Shown: piece by piece, positions 32,852 to 44,064 of the stretch
How positions within the stretch are numbered: position 1 is the stretch's first letter
Layout of the letters: every line of letters begins with the position of its first letter
Source: Ganoderma boninense
Taxonomy: Eukaryota; Basidiomycota; Agaricomycetes; Polyporales; Polyporaceae
Assembly (NCBI GenBank): GCA_002900995.3
Contig: CM035304.1
Location: 3,543,612-3,607,611, forward strand
DNA length: 64,000 nt
Reading direction: 5' to 3'
Notes under the pieces: generated by a model
Databases searched by the model: none
Told to the model about the DNA's origin: nothing
Seen by the model: the letters and a program-made list of their open reading frames with translations, nothing else
Made by a program: the position numbers and the translations under genes

Positions 32852-35070
32852 ATGCATTTGTCTATGATGACCGGCCTGGCCACAAGAAGCTTGATCCTTG
32901 TAGTCGTGAGGGTGTTTTCCTGGGCTACACTGACACCCAAAAGGTGTACCAGGTGCTTCTTCCCAATGGGAAGGTTATCACTTCAATCCATGTCAAGTTC
33001 AATGACAACGTGAATGGGTATACCGGGCCTTTGGCTGAGGGGGAGTCTTATGACTCACTCTTCGAACTTGAGGCGGACCTTCCAGCTCCTCTTGATGAAG
33101 ATTGCTCATCCTCCAGCCAAACACCCAGCACCTCTATCGATCCCGTAGTTCCTCCTATTCACGCTCACATCCCTGCACCTAAACCAGCTAACCAACCTGC
33201 ACTGCGACCTCAAGGATGCCCCAAGGGTTCCAAGACCCAGAAGGGTGGCATTCTAACATGCCACTTGAACCACATTGTAGCACGGGCCCAGCCAGTTGCT
33301 CCTGCTGTGGACCCCCTACAGGCAGTTGATGCACCGGCAGAAGTACTTCTGGATGTTGGTCCAGGGGGAGCACCTGAGCTAGACCCTGGCTTCGAGTCCG
33401 AGCTCACAGATTTGTCTGACCTCGAGATGGTTGACAACTCTCTCCTCATTGACCACTTGTTTGTCCTCTATGGCGATGAACCTAAGACAGTCGAAGAAGC
33501 ACTAGCATCGCCAGACGCCAACGAGTGGCTTGCTGCCATGGAGAAGGAGCTCCAGTCGATCACAATGCTTGGAACGTTTAAGCTTACTGAGCTTCCACCC
33601 GGACACAAGCCCATCGGCACTAAATGAGTTTTTCTCAGGAAGCGGGACATGGATGGTCGAGTTATTCGCTACAAGGCTCATCTTGTCGCACAGGGTTTCA
33701 CGCAGCGGCCAGGTGACTTTGGCAACACTTACGCACCTGTTGCAAAACCCGAATCCATTTGCGCCCTCTGCACACTTACAGCTCAGCGTGGTGGTGTCAT
33801 CCACATTGTCGACGTTGACTCTGCCTTCCTCAACAGTGAAATCCCTGATGGTCAAGAAGCCTATGTGAAGCAGCCTCCTGGCTTCAAGCAACATGGCCTC
33901 GAGTCTCTTGTATGGCAACTCTCCAAGGTGCTTTACGGACTAAAGCAGTCTGGTTACCTCTGGTACCAGAAGCTGAGGTCAATCATGCTAGAACTCGGTT
34001 TCAGGATCTGTCGCTCAGACCCCTGTGTCTTCTACTGCTATGAAGGAGATGACCTCACAGTTGTTACATCACATGTCGACAACTTGGCTCTTTTCTGTCC
34101 TAGCACCCATGTTGTCTCAACACTTAAGTCAGAGATTGCACAGCATGTTCCAATCAAGGATGGAGGTAACATCTCTGTACTCCTCGGCGTCAAGGTCACC
34201 CATGACCTCGATGCTCGAATGATCTCCTTCTTGCACACACACAAGATTGATGCTGCACTTGAGGAGTTTGGTCTCAAGGACGTCAAGCCTGTGTTGACAC
34301 CTATAGATTGGACCGCAGTAAACCTCTCAAAGGCTGATGCTCCCAAGACTCCAGAAGAGGAAGCCTTCATGTGAAGGGTTAACTACACATCGGCAGTCGG
34401 TACACTTATGCACATCGCTATTCACACTCAACCAGACATTGCCAAGGCTGTTCAAGTTGTCGCACAGTTCATGGCGAACCCCAGCAAGAAACACTGGTCA
34501 GCAGTGAAGCATATCTTCTAATATCTCAAGAGGACTCAGCATTACGTCCTGACAGTCAGTGGCAATGGTCCCACTGAGCCTCTCGCATACTCCGACTCTG
34601 ACTTTGCTAGTTGTCCTGACATGCGCCGCTCAACATCTGGCTATGCTATCCTCACTGGTCAAGGCTCCATGTCCTAGTCAGCAAAGAAGCAGACAGTTGT
34701 CGCAGCATCTACCGGTGAGGCAGAGTACTACATAGCAGAGCACTGTGGTCGTGAGGTCCTGTGGCTGCGACAACTTCTCCAGGAGCTCTATTACTTGCCT
34801 ATCATTTTACCTCCGTCAACATTGTTCCAGATGGACAACACAGCTGCAATTTGAATGATTGACAATCCAGATGAGGTGACGAATCACACAAAGCACATCA
34901 ATATCACGTATCATTGGGTTTGAGATGCAGTGCATTCTCGGCATCTGGCACCGGCTTATGTCCCTAGCAATGACAATGTCGCGGACATTCTAACTAAGCC
35001 GCTGAGTCCACAGTCCTATAAGCAACTCACTGCGGCATTAGGTGTTGGACCACCTCGAGCTGTTGCTCGT
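32852..35070 (+). pseudogene. Copia-1 integrase end, reverse transcriptase and RNase H
   Basis: It encodes AFVYDDRPGHKKLDP and a Ser/Pro-rich linker, then RT (RKRDMDGRVIRYKAHLVAQGF; CVFYCYEGDDLTVVTSHVDN in the active-site region) and RNase H (YSDSDFASCPDMRRSTSGYA; STGEAEYYIAEHCGREVLWL). Stops at 33625-33627, 34372-34374 and at least four later sites fit TGG to TGA/TAG or CGA to TGA. It ends near PPRAVAR before the purine tract TGAGGGGAAG (35071-35080). Confidence 0.85.
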
Positions 35071-35080
35071 TGAGGGGAAG

Positions 35081-35385
35081 TGTTAGAACCTGACGGACTA
35101 ATGGACGTACAGGTCGTACTTGATCTACTTACTATCAGACTTTAGAACTTACTTACTTTATGGCATTTCTCACTCTTCAGTTTTACTCTCGTAACACTCG
35201 TTCTCTTTCCTCAGTCATTCTTCCATCCAACTGAGGTATGTTACAATTGTCTTCTATGTATACACTCATTGCTGATATTCTGTACTTAGCTGACACTCTC
35301 GACTGCATCTCATTAGGTACATACTAATATATATATAGTTGTTCTTCCATCTGACTGAGCTGATGCTCTCGACTGCGTCTCATTA
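35081..35385 (+). repeat. Copia-1 3' LTR with 70-bp extra tail
   Basis: 35081-35315 matches the 235-bp 5' LTR. 35316-35385 adds a piece that again ends CTCTCGACTGCGTCTCATTA, a partial LTR repeat. The TACTC target duplication follows the extra piece. Confidence 0.75.
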
Positions 35386-36351
35386 TACTCATCTCAGAGA
35401 ATTGTGTGGAAATAAATCTAGTAAAGGTCAAGTGTATTGCAGAATAGCCTGTTTCTCAAAACACCTTGTGGCTTTGCAACACAGGCAGTTCATTGAGAAC
35501 TTGGTTGAAAAAGGCCATTGCTGGCAAATCTGATTGATGAGTTTAACCAAGGGCCAGTTTTGTGCAAGTCTATTATAAATTACTTACATGCAATATACCC
35601 TATTAGATTAACTCTCTATTGAACTACTTAAGTCAACAGACTTGTTATAATCAAACTAGTATGTCTAACTATATAGGTGTAACTATAGTGTAGTAAAACA
35701 TGGGTAAGTAACTATCAATTATCATACCCAGCTCTAGAGCTTTTGCAGTCTTCTGGACTGAGAGTTACTTATTTGACTACAATTGGATAAAATTGTTTAT
35801 TGGAGTAATCTGTACATTACCCACTATGATAACAATTGTAATACTTACTTGATAACATTCAAACCCTAGAATTTGTATTACAGTGGTGGCTCTAACCCCA
35901 AGCTAGGGTCAGGTGAGTAAGTAAATGTTCTAGTCTTCGATTACATACCTATAAAGTAATAGTAAGTGGAGAATAGAATTTATTCCCATATCACAGTTTA
36001 GCATTACAAGTGTCTTTTGCTAAGTGTAGCTTATAAGAATGATCTCTTTGTATCTCATCAATTGTAACTTCAGTGCTATATGCAACTGTTAGACTGTCTT
36101 ATAAATAATGCTCCCTAAAAAAAGAATAGTAAATAGCACTCTGTGGCTTTTTACTCTGAGTCAATGATACTCTGAGTCAATGAGCAATATAGAGCATAAC
36201 TACAAGATACACAACATAGAAATGCTTGCTACTATCTGTGCCTTACAGGCTTAGCACCACTACCTTAAGGGTCTTCCTAATATGTTTGTGATCTAGTCCA
36301 ACTACAAGAACCTCAAGTACTAGAAGGTCACACACAACCTCACACATAGGC
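35386..36351 (+). pseudogene. Gypsy pol relic continued after Copia-1
   Basis: It starts with the RT stretch matching LISENCVE in related copies and runs to about 35560. An AT-rich stretch of roughly 550 bp without recognisable homology follows (about 35570-36115). RNase H-like sequence resumes near 36120 (remains of HPVAFHSES and HNLTHR), ending at 36351 at a repeat. Confidence 0.65.
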
Positions 36352-36596
36352 TGATAAAGGTGGAAAAGTGACCTGGCCAGAGATTGAACCTAGGACCTGC
36401 TAGTTTGCATTTAGATACTCTAAGCTATTTGGCCTTAGGTTCCGTAGAGACACACTAATTTATTAGTGTGGCTTACTGTAACTGTAGCTCCCTGTCTATA
36501 TAGCATGTATGTTATGCACTGGACATTTGGGAGGCTTATAGCAGTTCAGAGACTAATACCTACTAGATGAGTAAGCATAATTACCACACTCCAACA
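36352..36596 (-). repeat. tRNA-Cys-bearing repeat, eroded copy
   Basis: 245 bp similar to 40528-40775, with many C-to-T/G-to-A changes in the tRNA-like part. No target duplication is visible. Confidence 0.7.
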
Positions 36597-36668
36597 CTTT
36601 TCCCTAATCTGATTACTCATTCAATGTTTACTTACCTACAGATGCAAAGTATATCAGGGCTCATAACT

Positions 36669-37094
36669 TGTTGGCTGCAGTGTGCCTTAGGATATCACAA
36701 TGGCCTGTGTCAAGCTCTGTAAAGTTTTATATTGTAAGGAAACTAAGGTATACTACTTACCTGTGTCAAGCTTTGTAAAGTCTAAGGACAACAGAGCCTG
36801 ACAAAAGTGTTGATAGAGCTCATAGAGCATGTGCTAGGTAGAGTATGTAACACTGTGCTACTGGCACTGTTGTAGCACCTAGAAAATGAGCATTGCAGAC
36901 TGTACAGTGCAAAGTAGAGCAGAGTGATCTAAGCTAGTTGGAGCCTCTAATGAACACAATGCTGTATCTCTATGAGATGTGCTACTCTAACAAAATAAAA
37001 AATGCTGTAGGTAGGAGACAATGCGATATATGTATTGTGCAATGAAAAACTTGGTGTGATAAAAACTGCAGGTACTATAGCACTGACTTTAACA
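36669..37094 (-). repeat. Copia-2 LTR (reverse) with adjoining PBS remnant
   Basis: 426 bp, TGTTGGC...TTTAACA on the plus strand. On the minus strand it is followed by AGTTATGAGCCCTG, an eroded initiator-tRNA PBS, so it was a 5' LTR whose element was deleted after a few tens of bases (36597-36654). Confidence 0.75.
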
Positions 37095-37759
37095 GCTGTA
37101 AGGGCTGCAATTTTCTCCTCCACCACCTTGAGTTGTGTTTGAAAAGCCACCATCTCTATAGTTGCAGTGTATGAGGAGGCAACTTGCTGGCCCTTCAGCT
37201 GTGAGCACTCATACTTGCAATGCCCTGGCTTGCTACAAAGGTAGCAGTTCCCTGTGAATCACTTCTTCTACCTACAAGAGTCACAATGTGGGGCCCTGCC
37301 TAGCCTGTTGCTTCTATAAGTTCATTAAAAATGGTTATTTATACAATGCTGTCAGCAGTTGTCAGAGTAGTATAGTAGATTTTGGCTGTAGATATAAAAC
37401 AGAGACCATTTTAAGCAGATTTTCTATCATACTCACATAGAGCTATTTAGGTGAGGAGTTTAGAAGTATTAAACAGAGTAGGAATAGTCATAGTATGTAG
37501 TCAACTAGATGAAAATAATAACAATAAAAATAATAATAATAAAAGTTGCAAGGTGTTGGGACTAACAGTTTCCTGCTTAAGTTTTTTAGACGTAGGAGTT
37601 GCTAGCTTTGATTCCTTTTCCTCTGGCTTTACTTCTGCCTTGAGAAGTTTAAAGGTCAAAGTGACAGGAAATGAGGTGACTTGTTTTCAGATCAGATTGA
37701 GAGTCATCTAAAAAGAATTGTTTCTAGGTGTGAATATCCAGCAGGGGTTGCAGTGGGTG
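37095..37759 (-). pseudogene. Gypsy gag relic (reverse)
   Basis: Minus-strand translation shows a CCHC knuckle (CYLCSKPGHCKYEC) near 37200-37245, the tail LKVVEEKIAALTAV before the LTR, and the gag core (KIYYTTLTTA) near 37375. The stretch between core and knuckle is largely deleted. Confidence 0.7.
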
Positions 37760-37764
37760 TTGGC

Positions 37765-38161
37765 TGTTAGCTGCAGTGGCCTTCAGGACGTCACAATGGC
37801 CTGTGTCAAGCTCTGTAAAGTCTGTATTGCAGGAAACTGAGATATGCTACTCACCTGTGTCAAGCTCTGTAAAGTCTAAGGACACAGAGCCTGACACAGG
37901 CGTCGATACAGCTCATGGAGCACGTGCTAGGTAGAGTATGTAACGCTGTGCTACTGGCGCCGTTATGGCGCCCAGAGAACGAGCAGAGTGCAGATCTAAG
38001 CTAGTGGGAGTCTCTAAGGAAGACGATGTTGTAACTCTATGGGGTGTGCTATTCTAACGAAACGAAAAATAGGGTAAGTAGGGGACCATGCAATGTACGT
38101 ACGGTGCGATCGTGGACTTGGTGCAATCAAAACTGCGGGCGCTACAGCACCGACTTCAACA
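37765..38161 (-). repeat. Copia-2 solo LTR (reverse)
   Basis: 397 bp, TGTTAGCTGCAG...CTTCAACA, flanked by a perfect 5-bp duplication TTGGC (37760-37764 and 38162-38166). Confidence 0.88.
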
Positions 38162-38166
38162 TTGGC

Positions 38167-38666
38167 TTACAAGTAGTAGGGCATGAGGGTGTACAAGATG
38201 TAGGCTGCAAGATGGCTCATAAAGGTAGCTTAAGTGTGAGGTGAAAGGCTAGTCTAGATAAGGGGTTTTTAGCAGTAACTGTAACTATCACTGCTTAATG
38301 AGCTGAGAGATGCTTTGGATCTCAGGAACTTCAACTAGTATAAATGAGCAGCTGCATTGACTAACATACAGGGTTGCTCATCTCAATCAGTAGTTACTAG
38401 TCTACATCTCACCCTCTAATCTTGAGAGGGTAGAGATTAGTGGTGCTATCACATAGAGTGAATGGTAGGATTAGGAGTGAGATTACTACTTAATTAACAT
38501 TTGTGGAGCATTTATCTTGCTAGGGCAAGAGTTAGTAGCATAATTGATGTATGAGTGTAGTGTGTTCTGAAGGGTAGTGTATAAAATGTTATACTTTACA
38601 AACTATCAATACAGTAACTAGGCATGATCACCACATATGAACATTGCTAAAGGTCACATTATTTAC
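38167..38666. other. Unassigned 500-bp spacer
   Basis: No coding potential or family resemblance seen. It lies between a solo Copia-2 LTR and a gypsy LTR. Confidence 0.5.
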
Positions 38667-39499
38667 TGTCATGAATGGCCTGCTTGGCACCTACCCCAGC
38701 ATCTCATTTTCCCTTTTTGGACAGTTTGCCTCCTGTGTTGTCCTTATTGTCCTTTGTTGTTTAGCAAACCTATCCCTTGTTCTCCAGTACAATAACTCCT
38801 GTCCTATTGTTTCTGTTGTCATTGTACTACATACCATTGTTCTCCCACTAGTTTCTATGTTTATAGTACCTATTGTCCCCAGTTCCCATTGTCTGTTACA
38901 TGTATATAAGACCTGTACTTCACTACCTAGAGACCTCAGTTTTGACCTCTTGTCTCCAGATAAGCCCCACTGTATTTTTGCTCATTAGTTACTTGTGTTA
39001 GCTGAAGTGGGCCTCAGGACATCACAATGGCCTGTGTCAAGCTCAGTAAAGTCTAAGGACACAGAGCCTGACAGAGGTGTTGATACAGCTCATGGAGCAC
39101 ATGCTAGGTAGAGTATATAACACTGTGCTACTGGCGCCATTGTGGCGCCCAGGGAACGAGAATCGCAGACTGTACAGTGTAAAGTAAAGCAGGATGCAGA
39201 CCTAAGCTAGTTGCAGTCTCTAATGAAGACGATGTGGTATCTCTATGGGATGTGCTACTCTAAGGAAACAAAAAATAGGGTAGGTAGGAGACGATGCAAT
39301 GTACGGATGGTGCGATTACGGACTTGGCGTGATCAAATCTGCGGGCGCTACAGCACTGGCTTCAACAACTTGCTCAATACATCTAGTCTCCAGCCTGACT
39401 GTTGAGCCCTGCTCCGCTCTCACTGCACAAGTGCTCATTGACACCCTTGCTTATCTTATCAGCCTCCTTCCTGATCCTACTTGGCAGCCAGTTGTAACA
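38667..39499 (+). repeat. Gypsy LTR split by a Copia-2 solo LTR
   Basis: TGTCATGAATGG...GTTGTAACA. Without the insert and one ACTTG copy it is 456 bp. It is followed by the gypsy leader TTAGGTCAGAACT. Confidence 0.85.
38996..39367 (-). repeat. Copia-2 solo LTR (reverse) inside gypsy LTR
   Basis: 372 bp, TGTTAGCTGAAG...CTTCAACA, with a perfect 5-bp duplication ACTTG (38991-38995 and 39368-39372). Confidence 0.88.
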
Positions 39500-40527
39500 T
39501 TAGGTCAGAACTTCTACATGAGCACCAGTGTACTCCACACACATTCTTTCCTTCTTATACAGTACACACTTAGATCCTCTATGTTGAGGTAGCATAGTAT
39601 GTGCTCTAGCCACACTATCAGACATGGTCTTGGTGCAACCTGAGGCTTGCCACTCTTAGTGGTACAATACACAGAAAGCTTCTAACACAAGACTCCAGTA
39701 CTGACAGAAGTGGTCTACCTCACAGCATCAGAGGCTAGAGAAAGGTAGCAAAACAAAGCCAAGACAGAACACCCTTGGGCCTGTGTCCCTTGGGCTAAGA
39801 CACAGCAATATGCTGAAGAGGCTGAGTAGACAGTGTCAGGTCATGCACCTGCTAGTTTTATTCATGGGATAGGAAGCAAGCTATTTTCACTTCTCTTACT
39901 GCAGCTTGCAAGGAGAGGTCACACACATTTTATCACATCATAGTCAAAGACCAGCATTGGAACACAACTAAACAACAGTGGTTTGTTTGCATGATTCAAC
40001 CTTTGACTAAAAACCAGCTGAATAGGCCAACTTTTCAACCTTTCACCAGCTGCACCCTAGCTAACAACAGGCAATCTTAGACTGGCTCACCTGTCTACCA
40101 CTATCCCCCTCTGCATGGCCTGCACAGGCAGCTGTTTCTGCTGTATGGAGTCACCCTGGCCCACAACTCCCCAGTCACACTCCTAGTCAAGTACCCAATG
40201 AGAATGTTACTCCTAGCCAATCAACAGGCTCCCTGCCCTCAACAAAACCCTCACACTCATCACTGAATGTCTTGGACAACAATAAGCCTCAAACCTTTCA
40301 TCTCTTGTTGTATTGACTTTTAAACTTCCAAAAGCAGAACAAAAGCCTGAAGTAAAGAAGAAACTGAAACCAAAAGCTGCCAGTTCTAACACCCTGCAAC
40401 TGTCATCCTCATCCAATCCTCCTCCTGCACTCGATCAACCTCCCATACCCACCATGACCACTCTGGCTCTGGCTCTAGCATTCAATGCCTCTAAGCTCCT
40501 CATCTAAATTGCTTCACATGAATACAA
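39500..40527 (+). pseudogene. Gypsy leader and gag N-terminal relic
   Basis: The leader matches Gypsy-1 3822-4200. Decayed gag follows, including FKLPKAEQKPEVKKKLKPKA near 40315-40380 and TMTTLALALAFNASKLL near 40453-40503. It breaks at the tRNA-Cys-bearing repeat in the gag core. Confidence 0.7.
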
Positions 40528-40775
40528 TGACAAAGGTGGAAAAGTGACCAGACCAGGGATTGAACCTAGCACCTGCTGGTTTGCACCCAGATGTTCTACC
40601 ACTGAGCTATCTGGCCTTGGGTTCAGTAGAGACACCAGTTTATTAGTGTGGCTTAGTGTAACTGTAGCTCCCTGTCTATACAGCATTCATGCTATGCACT
40701 GGACATTAGGAGGCTTATGGCAGTTCAGGGACTAATACCTGCTGGATGAGGAAGCATGGTTACCACATCCTAACA
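40528..40775 (-). repeat. tRNA-Cys-bearing repeat, better copy
   Basis: 248 bp with TG...CA ends (TGACAAAGG...CCTAACA). Both copies in the window sit inside gypsy relics. No target duplication is visible. The body outside the tRNA has no ORF. It could be a tRNA-linked SINE or a small LTR. Confidence 0.65.
40546..40616 (-). tRNA. tRNA-Cys(GCA)-like sequence, probably repeat-borne
   Basis: 71 nt on the minus strand fold as a cloverleaf. The acceptor GGCCAGA pairs with TCTGGTC (one G-T). The D arm is GCTC...GAAC (one mismatch). The anticodon stem TCTGG/CCAGC has a GTGCAAA loop, anticodon GCA. The T arm is CTAGG-TTCAATC-CCTGG. Its place inside a repeated 248-bp unit and the stem mismatches argue for a pseudogene or SINE-type copy rather than a working gene. 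Confidence 0.5.
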
Positions 40776-41340
40776 CTTCCACCACCTATAGCGGTGGGAC
40801 TCTAGTACTGCTTCCACTTCATACTCCTCCTCTCCTTCTACTTCGATGGGAGCCGGTTCAGGTGGGTGTCGACCAGGGAGTTCGCTCTCTTTGTGTGGCA
40901 GTAGCAAGGATACATGAAATACCGGGTGCATTCTGAGGTCCTTTGGGAGTTTGAGTTCATATGCCAGGTTGCCTTTGACTGGGTAAGAAGAGCCTGCATA
41001 GCGGTCAACCAACTTCCTTGATACGCCAGGAACATCGAAGTTCCTTGTGTCGAGCCACACCTTCTGGTCCTCCTTGAACTCTGGAGCGTCTTGTACATAA
41101 CGGTACTCCTTCATCTGTTCAGCTCTTAGAGCCAGTGCTGCAGTCGCATCCTCTCGTGCACGTCGTAGCTTCTCATGGCATTTGTCTGCTGTGGGCACTG
41201 CCGTAGAGAACATGGGGATGTGGAACTGGGGTTCAACATACATGAGGTAGAAGGGTGAATATCCTGTCGATGGGTGCGAGTGTGAGTTGAAGGCAAACTC
41301 TGCTATCAGCATCCATTTGACCCCATCGCGGTGTTCTGCA
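40776..41340 (-). pseudogene. Gypsy integrase C-terminus fragment (reverse)
   Basis: Minus-strand translation gives STGYSPFYLMYVEPQFHIPM, KVWLDTRNFDVPGVSRKLVDRYAG and EGEEEYEVEAVLESHRY, the integrase tail and start of the chromodomain. It is cut at 41340 by a Copia-2 LTR and near 40776 before the rest of the chromodomain. Confidence 0.85.
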
Positions 41341-41697
41341 TATTGAAGTCGGTGCTGTAGCGCCCGCAGTTTTGATCGCACCAAGTCCACGATCGCACCA
41401 TATGTAAATTGCAGTGTCCCCTAAGACAGACAACATCGCCTTCATTAGAGGCTCCAACTAGCTTAGATCTGCATCCTGCTCTACTTTACACTGTACAGTC
41501 CGCAATTCTCGTTCTCTGGGCGCCATAATGGCGCCAGTAGCACAGCGTTACATACTCTACCTAGCACGTGCTCCATGTGTCCTTAGACTTTACAGAGCTT
41601 GACACAGGTGAGTAGCATATCTTAGTTTCCTGCAATACAGACTTTACAGAGCTTGACACAGGCCATTGTGACGTCCTGAGGGCCACTGCAGCCAACA
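41341..41697 (+). repeat. Copia-2 LTR, unit A (shortened)
   Basis: 357 bp against 426 bp in units B and C; it lacks the GAGCTGTATCGACGCC block among others. The first bases read TATTGAAG (G to A in TG). It is followed by PBS GGTTATGAGCCCTGCGC. Confidence 0.85.
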
Positions 41698-41945
41698 GGT
41701 TATGAGCCCTGCGCTCTCAGCACCTCAGGACTCCAAATTTCGCTTGTCTATTCGCTCTCTGGCCTCACCCAGCCCCCACTCCTCTCCTGCTCCCTCTGCT
41801 TGACACATCTGCTCGCTCTGGGACTGGTTCCTCCTCTCTTCGCTCCAGGACGCAGTTTTCGTCCCCTCGCTCCGTCGTTTTGCCAGTGCGTCGCGTGCCA
41901 CGTCATCGCCCAGGCCCCTCATTGCCACGTTGCCACATCGTGCCC

Positions 41946-43667
41946 ATGGATCCCAGTATGTCATTCATGCCTCCCTACTCCTTCTGTGCCACCCCCATCC
42001 TTTCCAAGCCCCAGTGCTTTGCCCAGTGCTCTGCCAGCAAGAGGGCGCCCCCCCAGGCCTCCCAGGTCATCCCCCAGCGCTCCCACATGTGCCAATGCAG
42101 GGATATGGCTTTTGGGCCAACCTGCTTGTCATCTCATGCCGTGAGGGCAGATGACACCCCCCAGCACACTGCTGGGGTGGCCATGGTCGACCCTGGCTGT
42201 CCCTCTGCCCTCCATGTGTCCCCAGACCGCTCCTCTTCACTCTCCAGCCCTGCTGCGACCATGTGGAACACAGACACGGGTGCCTCAGCGCACATGACCC
42301 CCCACAGGCACTGGTTTCGCTCCTACTCGCCCCACAGCATCCCCATTCGCCTCGCCAACTCCCACATCGTCTACTCTGCGGGTCTCGGCTCTGTGGTGTT
42401 CCAGCCAGCTAAGATGGACGGAGTTTTGCCCCCTGCCATCGTCCTGCATGACGTCCTCCATGTCCCTGCCCTGGCCAGCAACCTCCTGTCAATTTTCCAC
42501 CTCACCCGGGAGAAGGGCTACTCTATTGAGCTCTCTGCGTCGTCTGTGCTGTTCTACCACCAGGGGCAGCTGCGCTTCAAGGCCCAGGTCAACGAGCACA
42601 ACGTCGGCTACCTCCTTGGCCACACCCTGTCCCAGTCCAAGTCTGCCATGTCCGCCTCTACCACCTGCGATGAGGACCTCGCCCTGTGGCACCAGCGCTG
42701 CTCCCATGTCAACCTCGACGACCTGCGCTCTGTGGTCAACAAGGAGCTTGTCAAGGGTCTCACCATCCGCTCCAAGTGTGCCCCCAGCGCCATCTGCGAG
42801 CCCTGCCTGGCTGGCAAGCTCAACCGCCACTCCATCCCTCGCTTCGCCTCTAGACAGTTCGTGCGGCTTGCCCTGGTGCACACAGACCTCAAGGGCAAGC
42901 TTGCTGTGCCCACGCCTGAGGGCTACCTCTACTGGATGGTGTTTGTCGACGATGCGACACGTTTCTGGGCCCTGGCCTACCTCAAGCGCAAGAGCGACGC
43001 ATTTGCAGCCTTCAAGGCGTACAAGGCCTATGCTGAGAACTGCCTGGGGCTGCGCATCAAGGCTACACGGGACGACAAGGGCGGCGAGTACATGGGCCAG
43101 GAGTTCATCGACTTCTGCACTGAGCACGGCATCCACAGGCAGCACACTGAGCCAGACGAGCCCCACCAGAACGGCGTAGCAGAGCGAGCCAACAGGACGA
43201 CGTCTGAGGGCGCCACTGCCCTGCTTGCCCAGTCCAAGCTGCCTGCTTCGTTCTGGTGCCATGCTGTCTCCACCTTTGTCCACACGCGCAACCGCATGCC
43301 CACCTCTGCGCTCGACAGTGGCATTCCCTACACAGCCTGGATGGGCGCAAGCCTGATGTGTCCTATTTCCGCATTTTTGGCTGCCTGGCCTATGTGCTCA
43401 TCCGCAAGAAGGACCGCAAGGCGCTGCAGCCCCACACGCGCAAGTGCATCTTCATTGGCTATCCGGATGGCACCAAGGCCTGGCGGTTCTGGGACCCTGC
43501 AGCAAAGAAGGTGATCATCTCGTCGCATGCAGTGTTTGATGAGCAGTGCTTCCCTGGCAACTCGCCCTTCATCAATGTGTTTGGCCTGCCCCTCGACGAT
43601 GTGGATGTCCCTGGGGGCCCTGACGATGCAGCACCACCAGAGGACGGTGTGCCAGGAGTGCCAGAGC
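41946..43667 (+). pseudogene. Copia-2 protease/integrase half, unit A
   Basis: From ATG at 41946 (MDPSMSFMPPYS) it lacks a normal Gag core and zinc knuckle. It has protease NTDTGASAHMTP, GAG-pre-integrase LALWHQRCSHVNLDDL...CEPCLAGK, and an integrase core (VHTDLKGKL, RDDKGGEYMG, PHQNGVAERANR). A 1-nt shift near 43340-43352 moves the frame before KPDVSYFRIFGC, as in units B and C. It ends at 43667 in an inverted LTR, so RT and RNase H are missing. Confidence 0.85.
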
Positions 43668-44064
43668 TGTTGGCTGCAGTGGGCCTCAGGACGTCACAAT
43701 GGCCTGTGTCAAGCTCTGTAAAGTCTGTATTGCAGGAAACTAAGATATGCTACTCACCTGTGTCAAGCTCTGTAAAGTCTAAGGACACATGGAGCACGTG
43801 CTAGGTAGAGTATGTAACGCTGTGCTACTGGCGCCGTTATGGCGCCCAGAGAACGAGAATTGCGGACTGTACAGTGTAAAGTAGAGCAGGATGCAGATCT
43901 AAGCTAGTTGGAGCCTCTAATGAAGACGATGTTGTATCTCTATGGGATGCGCTACTGTAACGAAACGAAAAGTAGAGTAGGTAGGGGACAATGCAGTGTA
44001 CGTACGGTGTGATCGCGGACTTGGTGCGATCAAAACTGCGGGCGCTACAGCACCGACTTCAACA
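43668..44064 (-). repeat. Inverted Copia-2 LTR, unit A
   Basis: 397 bp, TGTTGGCTGCAG...CTTCAACA, joining the Copia-2 half to gypsy gag. There is no target duplication (AGAGC and AGAAG). Confidence 0.85.

Larger units (their letters stand above)
19416..35385 (+). mobile_element. Copia-1, decayed Ty1/Copia retrotransposon with nested insertions
   Basis: It inserts into gypsy RT with a 5-bp duplication TACTC (19411-19415 and 35386-35390); RT reading resumes at the second copy. The 5' LTR is 19416-19650. A 235-bp counterpart lies at 35081-35315, followed by a 70-bp LTR-derived tail to 35385. The PBS matches initiator tRNA-Met. Gag-protease (19795-21212), integrase (31645-32158) and RT/RNase H (32852-35070) are all broken by stops. 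Of the 16 kb, about 11.1 kb is later insertions: a gypsy LTR holding a hAT-like MITE and a KDZ transposon, and a second MITE. Confidence 0.85.

Noticed and set aside
40546..40616. Working host tRNA-Cys gene
   Set aside because: It lies in a repeated 248-bp unit inside a gypsy relic and has D-stem and anticodon-stem mismatches; kept only as tRNA-like.
42489..43283. A 264-codon minus-strand frame
   Set aside because: Shadow of the Copia-2 coding sequence on the other strand; the same shadow appears in the other units.
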